Shown here: positions 8,898-18,510 of the stretch, one piece after another | How the letters are laid out: each line of letters opens with the position of its first letter | Position numbering within the stretch: the stretch's first letter is position 1 | NCBI RefSeq assembly: GCF_013112485.1 | Contig: NZ_JABFHG010000006.1 | Span: forward strand, 62,001-126,000 | Direction of reading: 5' to 3' | Source: Roseicella sp. DB1501 | Lineage (GTDB): Bacteria; Pseudomonadota; Alphaproteobacteria; Acetobacterales; Acetobacteraceae | Length of the DNA stretch: 64,000 bases | Program-made: the position numbers and the translations under genes | Notes under the pieces: model-generated | What the model was told of the DNA's origin: nothing | The model's database searches: none | The model's input: only the letters and a program-made list of their open reading frames with translations

Positions 8898-9899
8898 ATG
8901 GGCCAGGATCACCCACAGCACGACCATGCCGGACACGACCATTCGGGGCATGGCCATTCGGGGCATGACCACGCCCACCACGGCCATGGGCACGGCGCCG
9001 GGCATGCCCATCAGCACGGGCCGCGGCCGGAGGAGCGGGGCTTCGCCCTCGCCGTCTCGCTCAATCTCGGCTTCGTGCTGCTGGAGGCCGCGGCCGGCCT
9101 CTTCGCCGGCTCCATGGCGCTGCTCGCCGATGCCGGGCACAACCTTTCCGACGTGCTCGGCCTGGTGCTCGCCTGGATCGCGGCGCGGCTGACCCGGCGC
9201 CTGCCGAGCCAGCGGCGGACCTATGGCTTCCATCGCGGCACCATCCTGGCCGCGCTCGCCAATGCCATGCTGCTGCTGGTCGCGGTCGGGGCGATCGCCC
9301 TCGAATCCGTCCAGCGCCTGCTGCAGCCGGAGCCGCTGGCGACCGGCTTCATGCTCTGGGTCGCCGCCGCCGGGATCCTGGTGAATGCCGGCACGGCGCT
9401 GCTCTTCGCCCGCGGCCGGGAGGCGGATCTCAACCGCCGCGGCGCCTATCTGCACATGGTGGCGGATGCCGGCGTCTCCGCCGGGGTGGTGCTCGGCGCC
9501 CTGGTGATCCGCGCCACGGGCTGGTTCTGGGTCGATCCCCTGCTCGGCCTCGCCATCGCCGGGGTCATCCTCTGGGGGAGCTGGGGGCTGCTGCGGGAAT
9601 CCGTCGACCTCGCCATGGATGCGGTGCCGGCCGGGATCGATCCCGAAGCGGTCGGCGCCTTCCTGCGGACGCAGCCCGGCGTGCGCGAGGTGCACGACCT
9701 GCATATCTGGGCGCTCTCGACCACCGAGACGGCGCTGACCGCGCATCTCGTCCGCCCTGGCCTGGCGGTGGACGATGCCTTCCTCGCCGGGCTGGGCGCG
9801 GCGCTGAAGGCGCGCTTCGGCATCGGCCACGCCACGCTGCAGGTGGAGACGGGCGACCCGGCGCATCCCTGCATCCTGGCGCCGGCGGAGACACTGTGA
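8898..9899 (+). CDS. cation diffusion facilitator (Zn/Co/Cd efflux)
   Basis: A 333-residue CDF transporter that exports divalent metals in exchange for protons across the inner membrane. The first 45 residues are a His/Asp/Gly-rich metal-binding tail with repeats such as GHDHSGHGHSGHDH. Six membrane helices follow, with the metal-site motifs HNLSDV and HMVADAGVS, then a cytoplasmic domain (LHIWALS). The start at 8898 follows GAGG by 6 bases; an in-frame ATG at 8874 is an alternative. Confidence 0.92.
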   Translation: MGQDHPQHDHAGHDHSGHGHSGHDHAHHGHGHGAGHAHQHGPRPEERGFALAVSLNLGFVLLEAAAGLFAGSMALLADAGHNLSDVLGLVLAWIAARLTRRLPSQRRTYGFHRGTILAALANAMLLLVAVGAIALESVQRLLQPEPLATGFMLWVAAAGILVNAGTALLFARGREADLNRRGAYLHMVADAGVSAGVVLGALVIRATGWFWVDPLLGLAIAGVILWGSWGLLRESVDLAMDAVPAGIDPEAVGAFLRTQPGVREVHDLHIWALSTTETALTAHLVRPGLAVDDAFLAGLGAALKARFGIGHATLQVETGDPAHPCILAPAETL

Positions 9900-9988
9900 T
9901 TCGTTGCGCCGCTGCCGTTTAACCCGCCCGCCTCAGCCGCGTTCGGCACGGAACGCCCGGGGCGCGGCTCGCGGGCCGGCAGGAGAGA

Positions 9989-11164
9989 ATGACGATGCGG
10001 GCACTGGTCTGGCACGGCAAGCACGATATCCGATGCGACAGCGTCCCCGATCCGCGGATCGAGCAGCCGCGGGACGCCATCATCCGCGTCACAAGCTGTG
10101 CCATCTGCGGTTCCGACCTGCATCTCTACGACAACGTCATCCCCGGCATGGAACGGGGCGACATCATGGGCCACGAGACCATGGGCGTGGTCGAGGAGGT
10201 GGGGCCGGAGTGTCATGGGCTGAAGCGGGGCGACCGGGTGGTGATCCCCTTCACTATCACCTGCGGCGAGTGCGAGCAGTGCCGGCGCGGCAATTTCAGC
10301 GTCTGCGAGCGCAGCAACCGCAACAAGAGCCTCGCCGACAAGGCCTTCGGCCACACCACCGCCGGCCTGTTCGGCTACACCCATCTGACCGGCGGCTATC
10401 CCGGCGGCCAGGCGGAGTATCTCCGCGTGCCCTTCGCCGACCGCACCCATATCAAGGTGCCGGAGAGCCTGACCGACGAGCAGGTGCTGTTCCTCTCCGA
10501 CATCTTCCCGACCGGCTGGCAGGCCGCGGTGCAATGCGACATCCAGCCGGAGGACACGGTGGCGATCTGGGGTTGCGGCCCGGTCGGCCAGATGGCGATC
10601 CGCAGCGCCGTGCTGCTCGGCGCGCGGCAGGTCATCGCCATCGACCGCATGCCGGAGCGGCTCTCCATGGCCCAGGCCGGCGGCGCCATCCCGATCGACT
10701 TCTCGGCCGAGAGCGTGGTCGAGCGGCTGAACGAGCTGACCCATGGCAAGGGGCCGGAGAAGTGCATCGACGCCGTCGGCATGGAGGCGCATGCGACGGC
10801 GACGCTCGATTCGATCTATGACGCGGTGAAGCAGACGGCGATGCTGGAGACCGACCGGCCGCATGTGCTGCGGGAGATGATGTATGTCTGCCGCCCGGCC
10901 GGCGTGCTCTCGGTGCCCGGCGTCTATGGCGGGGTGCTGGACAAGATCCCCTTCGGCATGGCGATGAACAAGGGCCTGACCATCCGCACCGGCCAGACCC
11001 ATGTGCAGCGCTGGACCGACGACCTGCTGCGGCGGATCGAGCAGGGCCAGATCGACCCCTCCTTCGTCATCACCCATCGCATCGGGCTGGAGGAGGGGCC
11101 GGGCATGTACAAGACCTTCCGCGACAAGCAGGACAGCTGCATCAAGGTGGTGATCCGGCCATGA
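9989..11164 (+). CDS. zinc-dependent alcohol dehydrogenase (formaldehyde dehydrogenase-like)
   Basis: A 391-residue medium-chain dehydrogenase. The catalytic zinc ligands are in [13 protein letters not shown] and GHETMG, and the structural zinc site is four Cys in [15 protein letters not shown]. The cofactor fold carries [10 protein letters not shown]. The insert and length resemble glutathione-independent formaldehyde dehydrogenase-like enzymes; the substrate is not certain. The ATG at 9989 follows AGGAGAG. The last four bases overlap the start of the next gene (ATGA), so the two are coupled. Confidence 0.9.
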   Translation: MTMRALVWHGKHDIRCDSVPDPRIEQPRDAIIRVTSCAICGSDLHLYDNVIPGMERGDIMGHETMGVVEEVGPECHGLKRGDRVVIPFTITCGECEQCRRGNFSVCERSNRNKSLADKAFGHTTAGLFGYTHLTGGYPGGQAEYLRVPFADRTHIKVPESLTDEQVLFLSDIFPTGWQAAVQCDIQPEDTVAIWGCGPVGQMAIRSAVLLGARQVIAIDRMPERLSMAQAGGAIPIDFSAESVVERLNELTHGKGPEKCIDAVGMEAHATATLDSIYDAVKQTAMLETDRPHVLREMMYVCRPAGVLSVPGVYGGVLDKIPFGMAMNKGLTIRTGQTHVQRWTDDLLRRIEQGQIDPSFVITHRIGLEEGPGMYKTFRDKQDSCIKVVIRP

Positions 11165-11742
11165 GCGGGCGGCGGGATGCCGGCGGGCGCGACACGACGC
11201 TCGCCGTGGTGCGGGGCCTCGGCTGGTTCAGCGTCGGCCTCGGCCTGGCGGAGCTGTTGGCGCCGCATGCCTTCACCCGCAATTTCGGGTTGCGGGGCCA
11301 TGAGCGGCTGATCGAGAGCTACGGCGCGCGGGAGCTCGCGGCCGGCATCGGCATCCTCGCCAGCCGCGACCCGACGCCCTGGCTCTGGGGCCGGGTCGCC
11401 GGCGATGCGCTGGATCTCGGCACCCTCGCCACTGGCCTCGCCGGCCATAACCGTCCGCGCAGCCGGATCGGCATCGCCCTCGCGGCGGTGGCCGGGGTCA
11501 CGCTGCTGGACGTGCTGTGCAGCCGGGCGATGGGCGCGCGGCGGCAGCGGGCGAAGCGGCTGGCGCGGCGCGACTACAGCGATCGCCGCGGCATGCCGCG
11601 GCCGGCGGCGCAGATGCGCGGCGCGGCGCGGGATTTCGAGGTGCCGCAGGACTTCCGCATCCCGGAACCCCTGCGCCCCTGGACCAACGCGACCCAGACT
11701 GGCGCGCCCCAGACTGACGCGCCCCAGACTGGCGCGACCTGA
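11161..11742 (+). CDS. small membrane protein translationally coupled to the alcohol dehydrogenase
   Basis: A 193-residue protein with three or four hydrophobic helices ([46 protein letters not shown]), then a basic cytosolic segment. The fold resembles the small membrane half of proteins often annotated cyclase dehydrase; function unknown. The extreme C terminus is an in-frame 15-bp tandem repeat giving [15 protein letters not shown]. It overlaps the dehydrogenase by 4 bases. Confidence 0.75.
   Translation: MSGRRDAGGRDTTLAVVRGLGWFSVGLGLAELLAPHAFTRNFGLRGHERLIESYGARELAAGIGILASRDPTPWLWGRVAGDALDLGTLATGLAGHNRPRSRIGIALAAVAGVTLLDVLCSRAMGARRQRAKRLARRDYSDRRGMPRPAAQMRGAARDFEVPQDFRIPEPLRPWTNATQTGAPQTDAPQTGAT
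11693..11739 (+). repeat. in-frame 15-bp tandem repeat, three units
   Basis: Three near-identical units of CCCAGACTGGCGCGC encode the C terminus of the preceding membrane protein, so unit changes would keep the frame. Confidence 0.75.
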
Positions 11743-11755
11743 ACCGGCCGCGCCG

Positions 11756-12172
11756 TCAGATCACCTGGTAGCGCGCCTTGGCCGCGCGCTCGATCGCCCC
11801 GGCGATCAGCCGGTCGAGGTCGAGGGCGATGCGGAGATCCTGCAGGAATTGCAGCTCGCCCTGCGAGGCCTCGCCATCGGCGGCGGCGACCTCGCAGGCG
11901 AGCAGATAGGCGGTTTCGCGCAGCCGCGACGGCAGGGCGTCGCAAATCAGGGTCATGGCGCGGTCGAGCCCGTCCTCGCGGTTCAGCAGGCCAAGGCAGG
12001 TCTCCGTCACGCTGGCGATGTTCGAGGGATGGAAGTCGCTGAAGACCGGCAGCTCCTGCACCAGCCGGGACATCGCCCCCACCTCGGCATCGGTCATGTT
12101 CCGGTCCGAGGCCGCCATGAGCACCATGGCGCAGACCAGCGCCTCCTGCGGGTTGAAACGGGTATTGGGCAT
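11756..12172 (-). CDS. TerB-like (tellurite-resistance TerB family) protein
   Basis: A 138-residue all-helical protein: MVLMAASDRNMTDAEVGAMSRLV, then DALPSRLRETAYLLACEVAAADGEASQGELQFL. The repeated D-x-x-x-T/S-x-x-E pattern matches the TerB fold, which binds metal ions and is found with TerC or alone. Start: ATG 6 bases after GGGAGG. It lies downstream of the helicase on the same strand with a 101-base gap. Confidence 0.8.
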   Translation of the reverse strand: MPNTRFNPQEALVCAMVLMAASDRNMTDAEVGAMSRLVQELPVFSDFHPSNIASVTETCLGLLNREDGLDRAMTLICDALPSRLRETAYLLACEVAAADGEASQGELQFLQDLRIALDLDRLIAGAIERAAKARYQVI

Positions 12173-12273
12173 GCGACCTCCCTTTCGGGGGCGGGCCACG
12201 GCGCCAGCGGCCCACCCGCCGCTGCTCCTCGCGCGGGACGCAGGATGCGTCAACCAAAGCTCTCGTCAGGCGG

Positions 12274-15150
12274 TCAGGGCGAGGCCAGGAAAGCGCGCGT
12301 CTCGGCCACCGCCTCGGCGAGGCCGATGCGCCGCACCGGCACGCCCTCCGGCAGCCCGGCCAGCAGGCGGGTGGGGCAGGAGCGGTCGAGCAGGACGAAG
12401 ACGCCCCGATCATCGGCGCGGCGGATCAGCCGCCCGAAGGCCTGGCGCAGCCGGTGCCGCGCCAGCGCGTCGTCATAGGCCTTGGGCTCGCCGCCGGAGA
12501 GGTGGATGCGCCTCTCCCGGTGCAGGATGGAGGGGCGCGGCCAGGGCACCCGGTCGAAGACCAGCAGCCGCAGCGAGCGCCCGGGCACGTCGACGCCGTC
12601 CCGCATGGCATCGGTCCCCAGCAGGCAGGCATCCTCCTCGGCGCGGAAGACATCGACCAGCGTCGCGTTGTCCATGGCGTCCACATGCTGGGCGTAGAGC
12701 GGGATGCCGCGCGCCTCGAGCGCCGGGGCCATGCGGTGGAAGCTCTCGCGCAGCCGGCGGATGGCGGTGAAGAGGCCGAGCGCGCCGCCACCGGCGGCCA
12801 GGAACAGCGCCTGCATCGCCGCCGCCACCTGGCCGGAGCGGGCCTTGTCGACATCGGTGACGACGAAGGCGCGGGTGCGGGCGGCATAGTCGAAGGGCGA
12901 GGGCACGGCGGCGCGGATCGCCGGCGCCGGCAGGTGGCTCGCCCCGGTGCGCGCCTCGGCCGCCGCCCAGGCCGCCTCCGGCGACTCGGCGAGGCCGGCA
13001 TCGCGCAGCGTCGCCGAGGTGACGAGCATGCCATGCGCCGGCGCCGCGACGGTCAGCGCGAAGGGCATGGTGGGGTCGAGCCAGTGGCGGTGCATGCCGG
13101 CATCCACCTCCCGCCCCTCCCGCCGGGTCAGGGCCAGCCAGTCGACGAAGGTGCGGCGCTCGCCCGGGGCCGGCGGCGGCTCGCGCAGGCTGCGCAGCAT
13201 GGCCTGCCAGGCGCGCAGCGGAATCAGGGCGCGGCGCTCGATGCCCCTTGCCGCGGTCTCGATGCGGATGCGGTCGCCGGTCTCGAGCTCCTCCACCTCG
13301 TCCTCGAGCCGCGCGGCGAGCCGGTCGCGCAGCAGGACCAGCGGCTCCTCGATCCGCTTCAGCGCCCGCTCCAGCGCCTCGGCCGCGCCGGGGATGTCCT
13401 CGCCGAGTGGGTGGAGGTCGCATTCGGCATCGTAGAGCCCCTCCTCCGCCGCCGCCCGCGCCAGCACCTGCCGGCGGACGGCGCGGAGGAACTGCTCGGC
13501 GGGGTTGGCCGGCCGCTCCCGCGCCAGGGCGGGCGCCGCCTCGGCCATGTCCTCCGCGGCAACCGGCGCTGGGTCGCGCGGCGCCTCGGCGAGGCGCGCG
13601 ACCCAGCCGAGGCCGGGCAGCGCCCGCGCCGCCTGCAGCGCGGCCTCCATCGGCGCCGTCAGCTCGGGGATGTCGCCGGCCAGCTCCTCGATCCGCCGCC
13701 GCAGCCCGCGCGCCCGGCTGCGCCCGCCCTCGGCGCCGAGCAGCCAGCGGCGCAGCTCGGCCGTCTCGGCGCCGGTGATGGCGGCGCTGAAGGCGGCGTC
13801 CGCGGCGTCGAACAGGTGGTGCCCCTCGTCGAAGACGTAGCGCAGCGGCCGCAGGTCCTCCCCGCCCTGGCCTTGACCCTGGCCCTGACCCTGGCTCGCC
13901 TTCTGGTCGCCGCCGCCGAGCGCCGCCTGCACCATCACCAGCGCATGGTTGGCGACGACAAGGCTGGCGGTGCGGGCGCGGCGGATGGAATGCTCGACAT
14001 AGCACTGCTTGTAGCGGGAGCAGGCGGAGCGGATGCACTCGCCGCGCCGGTCGGCGAGCGGCCAGATCGCCGCCGGCCCGTGCAGCTCGGTGATCCAGCC
14101 CGGGAAGTCGCCGCCCATGAGGTCGCCGTCGCGCGTCGCCAGGGCCCAGCGGGCGACCAGGCCGAGGGGCACCGCCATGTCGGGATGCGTGGCCTGGCCC
14201 AGCATCTCCTCCATGTTGAGCAGGCAGAGATAGTTCTCCCGCCCCTTCCGCACGACGACGCGGCGGCGGCGCTCCTCCGGCTCGGGATAGAGGCGGCCGA
14301 GCTCCTGGTCGATCTGGCGCTGCAGGTTGCGGGTATAGGTGGAGATCCAGACCGGGGCGCCGTTGCGCTCGGCCCAGAGGCTCGCCGGCGCGATGTAGCC
14401 GAGCGTCTTACCGGTGCCGGTGCCGGCCTCGGCCAGCACCACATGCGGCGCGCCGCGCGCCTCCCGCGGGGCGAAGGCGCCGGCGGCGGCGGAGGCGTAG
14501 TCGCCCTGGCTCGGCCGCTGCTCCGCCCCCTCGCCGAGGATGGCGCCGAGCCGGGCGCGGGCCTCGGCGGGGGTGACGTCGAAGCTCGCGGGCGGCTGCG
14601 CCGGGCCGGGATCCTCCCAGTCCGGCAGGCGGCGCCAGACCTTGTAGGGGTCGAGCGAGGGCGCCTCATCGGGCTGGCCCAGCGCCGCCAGCACCGCCTC
14701 CGCCCAGGGCCAGCCGGCGGCCTGGCGCAGATGCGCGGCGAGGATCGCCGCGTCGCGGTTCAGCGGCAGGCCGCGGCCGGCGGCGAGGCGGCGGAGCAGC
14801 AGGGTCGCCATCTCCGGCAGCAGGGCGGCGGCCGCGGCGTCGCTCGCCGGCGCCTCGAGGTCGAGGGCCAGGGCCAGGCCGCGCGCGGTCGGCGCCGCCG
14901 GGCGTGCCGGCAGGCAGAAGGCGAAGAGCTCCAGCAGGTCGAAGCTCGCATCGAAGCGCGGCAGGTCGAGGCGGCGGGCGGTGGCGGGGCCATGCACCAG
15001 CAGGGGCGGCGCCATGCCCTGCAATGCGCGCCGCAGCTCGGCCGATGGCAGTTCGAGCAGCTCGCCATCCGGCGTCAGCAGGGTGCCGCGGCCATGCGCC
15101 GCGACCAGGGCCGGGGCGTCGGGCAGGAGCAGGCGGGGCGGTTGGGGCAT
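12274..15150 (-). CDS. DinG/YoaA-type iron-sulfur DNA helicase
   Basis: A superfamily 2 helicase of the XPD/DinG group, expected to unwind DNA 5' to 3' in repair. The 958-residue protein has about 235 extra N-terminal residues, then Walker A EAGTGTGKT (241-249), an Fe-S region with Cys in YLCLL and CIRSACSRYKQC, a DEGHH box, and motif VI QAFGRLIRRADDRG. A low-complexity run (QGQGQGQGQGG) encoded by 12-bp repeats lies just before DEGHH. It is longer than typical DinG (about 700 residues). Confidence 0.9.
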   Translation of the reverse strand: MPQPPRLLLPDAPALVAAHGRGTLLTPDGELLELPSAELRRALQGMAPPLLVHGPATARRLDLPRFDASFDLLELFAFCLPARPAAPTARGLALALDLEAPASDAAAAALLPEMATLLLRRLAAGRGLPLNRDAAILAAHLRQAAGWPWAEAVLAALGQPDEAPSLDPYKVWRRLPDWEDPGPAQPPASFDVTPAEARARLGAILGEGAEQRPSQGDYASAAAGAFAPREARGAPHVVLAEAGTGTGKTLGYIAPASLWAERNGAPVWISTYTRNLQRQIDQELGRLYPEPEERRRRVVVRKGRENYLCLLNMEEMLGQATHPDMAVPLGLVARWALATRDGDLMGGDFPGWITELHGPAAIWPLADRRGECIRSACSRYKQCYVEHSIRRARTASLVVANHALVMVQAALGGGDQKASQGQGQGQGQGGEDLRPLRYVFDEGHHLFDAADAAFSAAITGAETAELRRWLLGAEGGRSRARGLRRRIEELAGDIPELTAPMEAALQAARALPGLGWVARLAEAPRDPAPVAAEDMAEAAPALARERPANPAEQFLRAVRRQVLARAAAEEGLYDAECDLHPLGEDIPGAAEALERALKRIEEPLVLLRDRLAARLEDEVEELETGDRIRIETAARGIERRALIPLRAWQAMLRSLREPPPAPGERRTFVDWLALTRREGREVDAGMHRHWLDPTMPFALTVAAPAHGMLVTSATLRDAGLAESPEAAWAAAEARTGASHLPAPAIRAAVPSPFDYAARTRAFVVTDVDKARSGQVAAAMQALFLAAGGGALGLFTAIRRLRESFHRMAPALEARGIPLYAQHVDAMDNATLVDVFRAEEDACLLGTDAMRDGVDVPGRSLRLLVFDRVPWPRPSILHRERRIHLSGGEPKAYDDALARHRLRQAFGRLIRRADDRGVFVLLDRSCPTRLLAGLPEGVPVRRIGLAEAVAETRAFLASP

Positions 15151-15237
15151 CCCGCCCAGATGTAGCGGAAAAGCCGCGCCGGGTCGCCGGGCTGCGCGGC
15201 CCCGGCCGCGCCGCCCGCCGACATCGGCTTCACGGCA

Positions 15238-15822
15238 TCAGCCACACTTGTAGCACCAGACGATGCCCTGGTCGGCGGTGCAGCTATAGGTCGTGCCATC
15301 GCTGCAGGTCTCGGTCGCGGTCTGGAAGCAGACCGGCGGGTTGGTGCTGGAGCAATGGTTGGAGATGTTCGATTGCGGGCAGCCGGGATCGCCGACCGGA
15401 CCGCCGGTCTCGTTGCAGCTCGGGCCGAAGCCGGGCGGCGGCTGGCTCGAGCAGCCGAGCGTCACGACGATGTTCTCCGCGCTGAGGCACCAGTTGGTGA
15501 AGGTGGCGTCGAACTTGTTCGGCGTCGTCTCGGGGAAGACGTTCTCGATGGCGGAGAAGCAGCTGTTGTCCCAGGTGAAGTCGCCCGGATAGCTGGAGCT
15601 GAGGCCCCAGAAATAGGGATGGTCGCCGGTGCAGTAATAGGCCCAGCCCTGGGTCTCCAGGATGCCGTACGGGACCGGCGCCTGCTGCTGCGGCTCGCAA
15701 TCGGGGATGTTGCCGGTGGTATAGGGGCCGCAGGGGCCGGCCATGGCGCCGGCCGGCGCCAGGAGGGCGGCGAGCAGCAGCGCGCCGAGCAGGCGCCGGG
15801 CCCGCAGGAGCATGGATCTCAT
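15238..15822 (-). CDS. secreted cysteine-rich protein
   Basis: A 194-residue protein with a Sec signal (LLGALLLAALLAPAGAMA). The mature part holds 14 cysteines, enough for seven disulfides, with the C-terminal half especially dense (CSDGTTYSC, CYKCG). No family recognised. The start overlaps the stop of the gene before it by 4 bases (ATGA), so the two are translationally coupled. Together with the DsbA-like gene upstream this looks like an exported disulfide-rich product with a dedicated oxidase. Confidence 0.75.
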   Translation of the reverse strand: MRSMLLRARRLLGALLLAALLAPAGAMAGPCGPYTTGNIPDCEPQQQAPVPYGILETQGWAYYCTGDHPYFWGLSSSYPGDFTWDNSCFSAIENVFPETTPNKFDATFTNWCLSAENIVVTLGCSSQPPPGFGPSCNETGGPVGDPGCPQSNISNHCSSTNPPVCFQTATETCSDGTTYSCTADQGIVWCYKCG

Positions 15823-16337
15823 CGGCTGCCTCCGCTGAAGCCGGCATGGTTCGAGGGGACGCCGCTGCGCTGCTTCATGACGGCGGTGACGCGCGGCGGG
15901 CTGGCGACGCAGCCGAGGAGGAGGGTCACCCGGCCCTGCGTCTCGCCGTTGTTGGTCGCGGCGACCTCGATCCGACCGGATGTGGCGACCGGGGCATCGG
16001 GATCGGCGCCGCGCCGCGGCTTCGGCGGCAGCGCGGTGGTGACGAGATGCTCGTGCTGCTCGGTGTCCCAGCCCGCGACATAGGGGTGGCCGGCCGGGCA
16101 GCGGGCCTGGAGGATCGTGGATTCGCCCTTGGCGATGCGGGCCTGGCGGGATTCGACGGTGACGCAATCGGCCTGGCCGAGGCAGGCCGTGCCGCGCCTC
16201 TCGAGCACGCGGCCCTCGTCATAGAGCCCCTGCGGCGAGGCCAGGGCCGGCGCGGCGGCCGCCAGGACGAGGCCGAGTGGGGCGAGGCCGCGCCATCCGC
16301 GCCAGCCTCGGGTGATGTCCGATCGGGGTCGCGTCAT
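15819..16337 (-). CDS. secreted protein of unknown function, coupled to the Cys-rich gene
   Basis: 172 residues with an N-terminal signal (GLAPLGLVLAAAAPALA). The mature protein has four cysteines and a segment IEVAATNNGETQGRVTLLLG that looks beta-rich. The start follows AAGGAGG by about 12 bases. It sits 61 bases after the DsbA-like gene and overlaps the 14-Cys gene by 4 bases. Function unknown. Confidence 0.72.
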   Translation of the reverse strand: MTRPRSDITRGWRGWRGLAPLGLVLAAAAPALASPQGLYDEGRVLERRGTACLGQADCVTVESRQARIAKGESTILQARCPAGHPYVAGWDTEQHEHLVTTALPPKPRRGADPDAPVATSGRIEVAATNNGETQGRVTLLLGCVASPPRVTAVMKQRSGVPSNHAGFSGGSR

Positions 16338-16398
16338 GGCCGCCCGTCCCTCCTTCGCTGTTCTCGTCTCGATTCCTGGGGGCCGCTCCTTGGCGGCC

Positions 16399-17214
16399 CT
16401 ATCGCTGGCCTTGCCGGGCGGCCACCGTGGCGCCCGCCGCCTCGCCCTGGCGCTGCGCGGCGATCAGCTGGCGCAGCGTCGCCGGCTCCGCCGCGCCCGG
16501 CACCAGCGTCTCGCCGATGACGAAGGAGGGGGTCCCGTTGATGCCGAGGGCCTTGGCGAGCGCCGCGTTGCGCGCCAGCGCCGCCTCGATCTCGGGCGCG
16601 GCCATGTCGCGGACCAGCCGCACCCGGTCGAGCCCGAGGCGCTCGGCGGTGGCGAGGACGACCTCGTTGGTCAGCGGTCCCGCCGCCGCCATCAGCGCCG
16701 CGTGCAGCGACAGGTAGCGGTCCTGCCGTTGCGCGGCGAGCGCCGCCCGCGCGGCGAAGACGGAGTCCGGCCCGAGGACCGGAAGCTGCTTGTGCACGAG
16801 GCGCAGCCCGCGATCCTCGGCGAGCAGCGCCTCCACCCCGGGGCTGACCTTCTTGCAGTAGGCGCAGCGGTAGTCGAAGAACTCGACCAGGGTCACGTCG
16901 CCCTGCGGGTTGCCGGCGACCGGCGCCGCCGCATCGGCGACGAGCTCCTCCCGGCGCTCGCCCAGCATGCGCCGCGCCGCGGCCTGGGCCTGGCTCCGCA
17001 TCGCCGCCTGCGCCCGCTGCATCGCCTCGACCAGCGCCTCGGGATGGTCGAGGAAATAGGTCTGGATCAGCGCCTGGACCGCCTGGGTCTGCGCCGCGGT
17101 GAGCGGCGGCGGCTCGGCGGCGAGGCCGGTCGGCAGCAGGGCGAGGCCGAGCAGCAGCGCGGCGCCGCGCCCGGCCCGGCCTGTCGGGTGGTTCTGGCGG
17201 CGGGCGATGGGCAT
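16399..17214 (-). CDS. DsbA-family periplasmic thiol-disulfide oxidoreductase
   Basis: A 271-residue thioredoxin-fold protein with a signal sequence (AALLLGLALLPTGLAA), a helical N-terminal extension, the active site C117-A-Y-C120 in FFDYRCAYCKK and the cis-proline loop INGTPSFVIG near residue 236. It is expected to oxidise or isomerise disulfides in the periplasm, like the ScsC/BdbD-type proteins. The start was chosen at 17214 (GGAGG 9 bases upstream). It heads a three-gene set whose other members are secreted Cys-containing proteins. Confidence 0.9.
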   Translation of the reverse strand: MPIARRQNHPTGRAGRGAALLLGLALLPTGLAAEPPPLTAAQTQAVQALIQTYFLDHPEALVEAMQRAQAAMRSQAQAAARRMLGERREELVADAAAPVAGNPQGDVTLVEFFDYRCAYCKKVSPGVEALLAEDRGLRLVHKQLPVLGPDSVFAARAALAAQRQDRYLSLHAALMAAAGPLTNEVVLATAERLGLDRVRLVRDMAAPEIEAALARNAALAKALGINGTPSFVIGETLVPGAAEPATLRQLIAAQRQGEAAGATVAARQGQR

Positions 17215-17372
17215 GGCGGCTTGCCTCCGGTCCTCGGGCATGGCGGCGGGACGTGGTTCTCGCGACATGGGCCCGCGGCCCGATTGAGCGCGGCCGGTCG
17301 CCTCGGGGACAAGCCGCGGCGGCTGGAATTCCAGGAGCTTCCAAGCGTGGCGGCGGGAAAGAATTCGGCGGG

Positions 17373-17492
17373 ACGATTCCGTACTTATCGACAATACTCA
17401 GGCGTGGTAGCGTGTACTTCGCTGATTCGGCTTGATTTTATTTTCTTTATTCAACTCGCAAGCAACAGCGCAGGTATTGCTCAGGGAGAATC
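17373..17492 (+). promoter_or_regulatory. AT-rich upstream region of the next gene
   Basis: A sharply AT-richer stretch (TTGATTTTATTTTCTTTATT and flanks) in the divergent gap, ending in a ribosome site (GGGAGAA). It probably holds the promoter of the 332-residue gene; no clean -35/-10 pair could be fixed. Confidence 0.4.
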
Positions 17493-18491
17493 ATGCCGAG
17501 GACTATACCTCCAGGGCCCAGGGACATCGCGGCGAAGCTGCGCCTGACCGCCGCCCTGCTCGGCCATGCCAGCCAGAAGGAGCTCTGCGCCGCCTTCCGG
17601 CGCGTGAACCCGCGCACCGCCTTCGACCTCGACCGCTCCTACAAATGGATCCAGGGCCGCTCGCTGCCGCGCAGCCCGGCGGTCTACGAGGATTGGGCGC
17701 AGCTCCTCGGCCTCGACCGCTCCGGCAGCTGGATCGCCGCCGCGCCGCTCGAGGCCTTCCTCGACCTCCTCTGCCGCGACGGGCGCGCGAACCAACCAGA
17801 GCTGCTGCGTCGCGCCGGGCTGGAGCTGCGGCCGACCGGACAGGCGGGCGGGGCGGCGACGGCGGAGCACCTGCTCTGCGCCGCCTATGCCGGCTATTCC
17901 CCGGCGCAGTCGCCCTATTACCGCGGCCGGCTGATCCGCAGCACCCTGGCGATCGAGGCCGGCCCGCCGGCGGGCGGCAGGCTGGTCGCGCGGTATTCCC
18001 AGGCGCTGCCGCATGGCCAGGGATCGGTCGCCGGGCCGGTGCTGGCGGCCGGGCAGGCGCTGGCCCTGCATCTGGCCGGGGGCCAGGCCGGGGAGCCGCC
18101 GGTCAGCTTCCACCTGCACCGGCCAGCGCCGCCGGCGAGCCTGCTGGCGGGCATCATGTGCAGCTGCGTGATGCTGCATCCCGGCGGGCAGCCGCCCTAT
18201 GCGACCCGCGTCGCGCTGATCCGCGTGCCGCGGCCGGCGGCGCTGGTCGAGGCCTCGAACCGCTACATGGAGCCCGGGCCGATGGCCGTCGCCGGCGACC
18301 TCGCCGCGCTCGGCCTGGCGGTGGCGGAGCCGGAGGCGCTGGAAGCGCGGCTCGCGCGCTTCCTTCGCCCGGAAGGCGCGGGCTGGGCCGGCGCGGACCA
18401 GGTGCCGATGGCGGACCACATCGCCCTCGGCACCATCTGCGACCGCATCTGGCTCGACACGCTGCAGGCGAAGCCGGCGGCCGCCGAGTAG
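17493..18491 (+). CDS. unrecognised protein with a helix-turn-helix-like N terminus
   Basis: 332 residues, soluble, no signal peptide. Residues 10-65 (IAAKLRLTAALLGHASQKEL to YKWIQGRSLPRSPAVYEDW) resemble the helical arrangement of a DNA-binding domain, with DRSYKWIQGRSLPR as a possible recognition segment. The rest is Ala/Gly-rich with no motif I know. It starts 7 bases after GGGAGAA, behind a distinct AT-rich region, and is convergent with the monooxygenase gene. A regulatory role is only suggested. Confidence 0.65.
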   Translation: MPRTIPPGPRDIAAKLRLTAALLGHASQKELCAAFRRVNPRTAFDLDRSYKWIQGRSLPRSPAVYEDWAQLLGLDRSGSWIAAAPLEAFLDLLCRDGRANQPELLRRAGLELRPTGQAGGAATAEHLLCAAYAGYSPAQSPYYRGRLIRSTLAIEAGPPAGGRLVARYSQALPHGQGSVAGPVLAAGQALALHLAGGQAGEPPVSFHLHRPAPPASLLAGIMCSCVMLHPGGQPPYATRVALIRVPRPAALVEASNRYMEPGPMAVAGDLAALGLAVAEPEALEARLARFLRPEGAGWAGADQVPMADHIALGTICDRIWLDTLQAKPAAAE

Positions 18492-18510
18492 CGCCGCCGG
18501 CCAGCCAGGG

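Noticed and set aside
13866-13900. Repeated CCCTGG-type units, considered as a CRISPR or satellite array
   Set aside because: The units are 12 bases with no spacers and lie in frame inside the helicase gene.
12454-15165. A 903-codon open frame on the plus strand opposite the helicase gene
   Set aside because: It is a shadow of the helicase in very GC-rich DNA. The translation is full of Arg/Gly/Ala runs with no domain, while the minus strand has helicase motifs throughout.
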